A stretch of 5,828 nucleotides of DNA from Chloroflexi bacterium UBA6265 (GTDB lineage Bacteria; Chloroflexota; Chloroflexia; Thermomicrobiales; UBA6265), in assembly GCA_002440805.1 (NCBI GenBank), contig DJVD01000111.1, positions 1 through 5,828 on the forward strand, read 5' to 3'. Made by a program: the position numbers and the translations under genes. The notes beneath the pieces were generated by a model. It made no database searches. It was not told where the DNA came from and saw only the letters and a list, made by a program, of their open reading frames with translations. Below are positions 4,437 to 5,828 of the stretch, one piece after another. Numbering within the stretch: the stretch's first letter is position 1; each line of letters starts with the position of its first letter.

Positions 4437-5828
4437 ATGCTGGCCAGTCCGGCCATTGTGGCAGGGTTGATGTGTTGCTTTGTGAGCGCGGTGGACCTGA
4501 CAGTCATCGCGGCGATCCTCCCTGAAATGATTGGCGACCTTGGCGTCAATACCGCCGATTTCGATCGCTACATCTGGGTTGTCAACAGCTATCTCATCGC
4601 TTATGTCGTGGCCATTCCCATTTTCGGCCGCATGAGCGATCACATTGGTCGCCAGCGGGCCTTCATGGCCTGCCTGGCGATTTTTGCCGTTGGGTCGATC
4701 GTGACAGCCCAGGCAGATTCAATGACTGTGGCCGTTGTTGGCCGGGTGATCCAGGGTATTGGCGGTGGCGGATTGCTGCCAGTTACCGTTGCGTTGGCGG
4801 GTGACGTGTTGCCACCGCGCATGCGCCTGGCCGGCATCGGCCTGGTGAGCTCGGTGGAGACGCTTGGCTGGGTATTGGGTCCCACCTGGGGAGCGACGAT
4901 CATCGCCATCGTCCCGGCGTCCCTCGATCCGTGGCGATGGGTGTTTTGGATCAATGTTCCCGTCGCGATTGTTGCCATGGTCGCAATCTGGCGCGGATTC
5001 CCCGAGTCCGATACGTCTCACAAGCGCGCACTGAGCGACCTGGATATCCTGGGCACCGTCTTGCTGGCGATTGTTTTGGTGGCCGCAAACCTCAGCCTCA
5101 GCTCAGGGGGCGATCATGGGGGTGGCAACACCGGCCTTCGTGCTTTCGGCGGCACGCCGAATCCCATGAAGGAATACATCCCGATCCTGTTATCGGCCGC
5201 AGTTATCGGCACCGTGTTGTTGGTTGTGTGGGAAAAACGGGCACCGCATCCCATTTTTCCAACGGAGCTTTTTCAGCGCTCATACTTCGTCGCCACGGTA
5301 GTGGCCAACTTTCTCATCGGTGCTGCACTCATGGTTGGCATGGTGAACATCCCTGTCATCGTCTCACTTGCCAGTGAAGGCAATGCCAGCCGTGACTCGG
5401 CGCTGCTGTTGGTGCCGCTGACGCTGACGATCGCGGTTTTCGCCCTCGCCAGCGGGAGCATTAGCGGCCGGATCGGCGAATGGAATATGACCCGGCTGGG
5501 CGTTGGTCTGGGGGCGGTCGGATTCGGACTGGTGTATTTCCTGATTGATATGGATAACCTGATGCTGATGGCACCGGGCCTCGCCATTGCAGGCACGGGC
5601 ATCGGCATGCTAATGGCACCGTTGAGCGCAACTGCGCTTGATGCCGCCGATGAAACGAACCGGGGCGCTGCTACCAGCACGGCCTTGCTGTGTCGGTTGC
5701 TCGGGATGACCATCGGAATGAGCCTGGTGACTACTGCTGGCATCTACCGATTGCAGCAACTTACCAGCCGGCTCGATCCCATCATCCAGGAAGCAGGGGA
5801 GAGTACCGCCAGTTACTTCCTGCGACAG
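4437..5828 (+). CDS. MFS exporter of the P55/Rv1410c-like, 14-helix (DHA2) type, 3' end outside the window
   Basis: The frame is open from 4437 to the edge (464 codons, no stop). This is a proton-coupled major facilitator protein with 13 visible membrane segments, including the two extra central helices (about 204-222 and 247-265). The cut falls in the loop before the last helix, so some 40-60 residues are probably missing. Motif A is GRMSDHIGRQR (64-74), motif B is GRVIQG (102-107), and motif C is GWVLGPTWG (144-152). Charged residues inside helices are D20 (helix 1), E141 (helix 5) and R420 (helix 11 of the MFS core). From memory, Rv1410 has an Asp, Glu and Arg at the same places that matter for transport. 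Segments such as WINVP, GAALMV and APLS-A also recall Rv1410. A Gly-rich loop (223-240) joins the two extra helices. The start is uncertain: ATG 4437 has no Shine-Dalgarno, and TTG 4392 would add 15 residues and overlap the previous gene. A general drug exporter is the alternative. Confidence 0.88.
   Translation, partial: MLASPAIVAGLMCCFVSAVDLTVIAAILPEMIGDLGVNTADFDRYIWVVNSYLIAYVVAIPIFGRMSDHIGRQRAFMACLAIFAVGSIVTAQADSMTVAVVGRVIQGIGGGGLLPVTVALAGDVLPPRMRLAGIGLVSSVETLGWVLGPTWGATIIAIVPASLDPWRWVFWINVPVAIVAMVAIWRGFPESDTSHKRALSDLDILGTVLLAIVLVAANLSLSSGGDHGGGNTGLRAFGGTPNPMKEYIPILLSAAVIGTVLLVVWEKRAPHPIFPTELFQRSYFVATVVANFLIGAALMVGMVNIPVIVSLASEGNASRDSALLLVPLTLTIAVFALASGSISGRIGEWNMTRLGVGLGAVGFGLVYFLIDMDNLMLMAPGLAIAGTGIGMLMAPLSATALDAADETNRGAATSTALLCRLLGMTIGMSLVTTAGIYRLQQLTSRLDPIIQEAGESTASYFLRQ

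Noticed and set aside
3731..4549. Long open frame on the minus strand (272 codons) opposite the LprG-like gene
   Set aside because: It is a mirror of a well-supported coding gene with a signal peptide and ribosome site. The translated product is rich in His, Gly and Arg with no recognisable domain, and it also runs under the start of the MFS gene.
4931..5377. Plus-strand open frame of 148 codons within the MFS region
   Set aside because: It is out of frame with the MFS gene, whose frame is uninterrupted from 4437 to 5828 and carries motifs A, B and C. The alternative product is Arg/His/Gly-rich with no domain.
5273..5743. Minus-strand open frame of 156 codons opposite the MFS gene
   Set aside because: It is antisense to conserved membrane helices. 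Its Ala/Ser/Pro/Met-rich composition reflects the complement of hydrophobic codons.

Overview
The window reads as ordinary bacterial chromosome: dense genes, short gaps, GC somewhat above half by eye, GTG/TTG starts, Shine-Dalgarno sites, and no mobile element, tRNA, rRNA or CRISPR array. The mix of genes suggests a Chloroflexota-like lineage (Thermomicrobia type), with an actinobacterium as the alternative. The clues are a long RmlA-type nucleotidyltransferase tail with a left-handed beta-helix look, a PrkC-type PP2C phosphatase beside rpe, and a mycobacterial-type LprG/P55 pair. No taxonomic marker is present, so this is an inference.

Layout. Bases 1-126 are the 3' end of a sugar-nucleotidyltransferase-like gene. 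Its TGA overlaps the GTG start of prmA (123-1091, ribosomal protein L11 methyltransferase) by four bases. prmA ends at a strong hairpin (1113-1148). Converging on it from the minus strand is a PP2C-family Ser/Thr phosphatase with a C-terminal membrane anchor (1166-2077, TTG start). A 117-base divergent intergenic region (2078-2194) follows.

From there a plus-strand run reads rpe (ribulose-phosphate 3-epimerase, 2195-2863), a PAP2-type membrane phosphatase (2923-3669), a secreted LprG/LppX-like protein (3701-4408), and a 14-helix MFS exporter (4437 to the window edge, incomplete). The gaps are 59, 31 and 28 bases, and I see no terminator between these genes, so they may be co-transcribed.

The most notable content is the last pair. 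An LprG-fold protein followed directly by an MFS transporter resembles the Mycobacterium tuberculosis lprG-Rv1410c (P55) operon, which moves triacylglycerides and related lipids out of the inner membrane. Here the LprG partner has a plain signal peptide and no cysteine at all, so it cannot be a lipoprotein. The PAP2 phosphatase just upstream could in principle make diacylglycerol from phosphatidate and so feed a lipid-export route, but that link is inference. There are no stretches longer than 300 bases without a gene.
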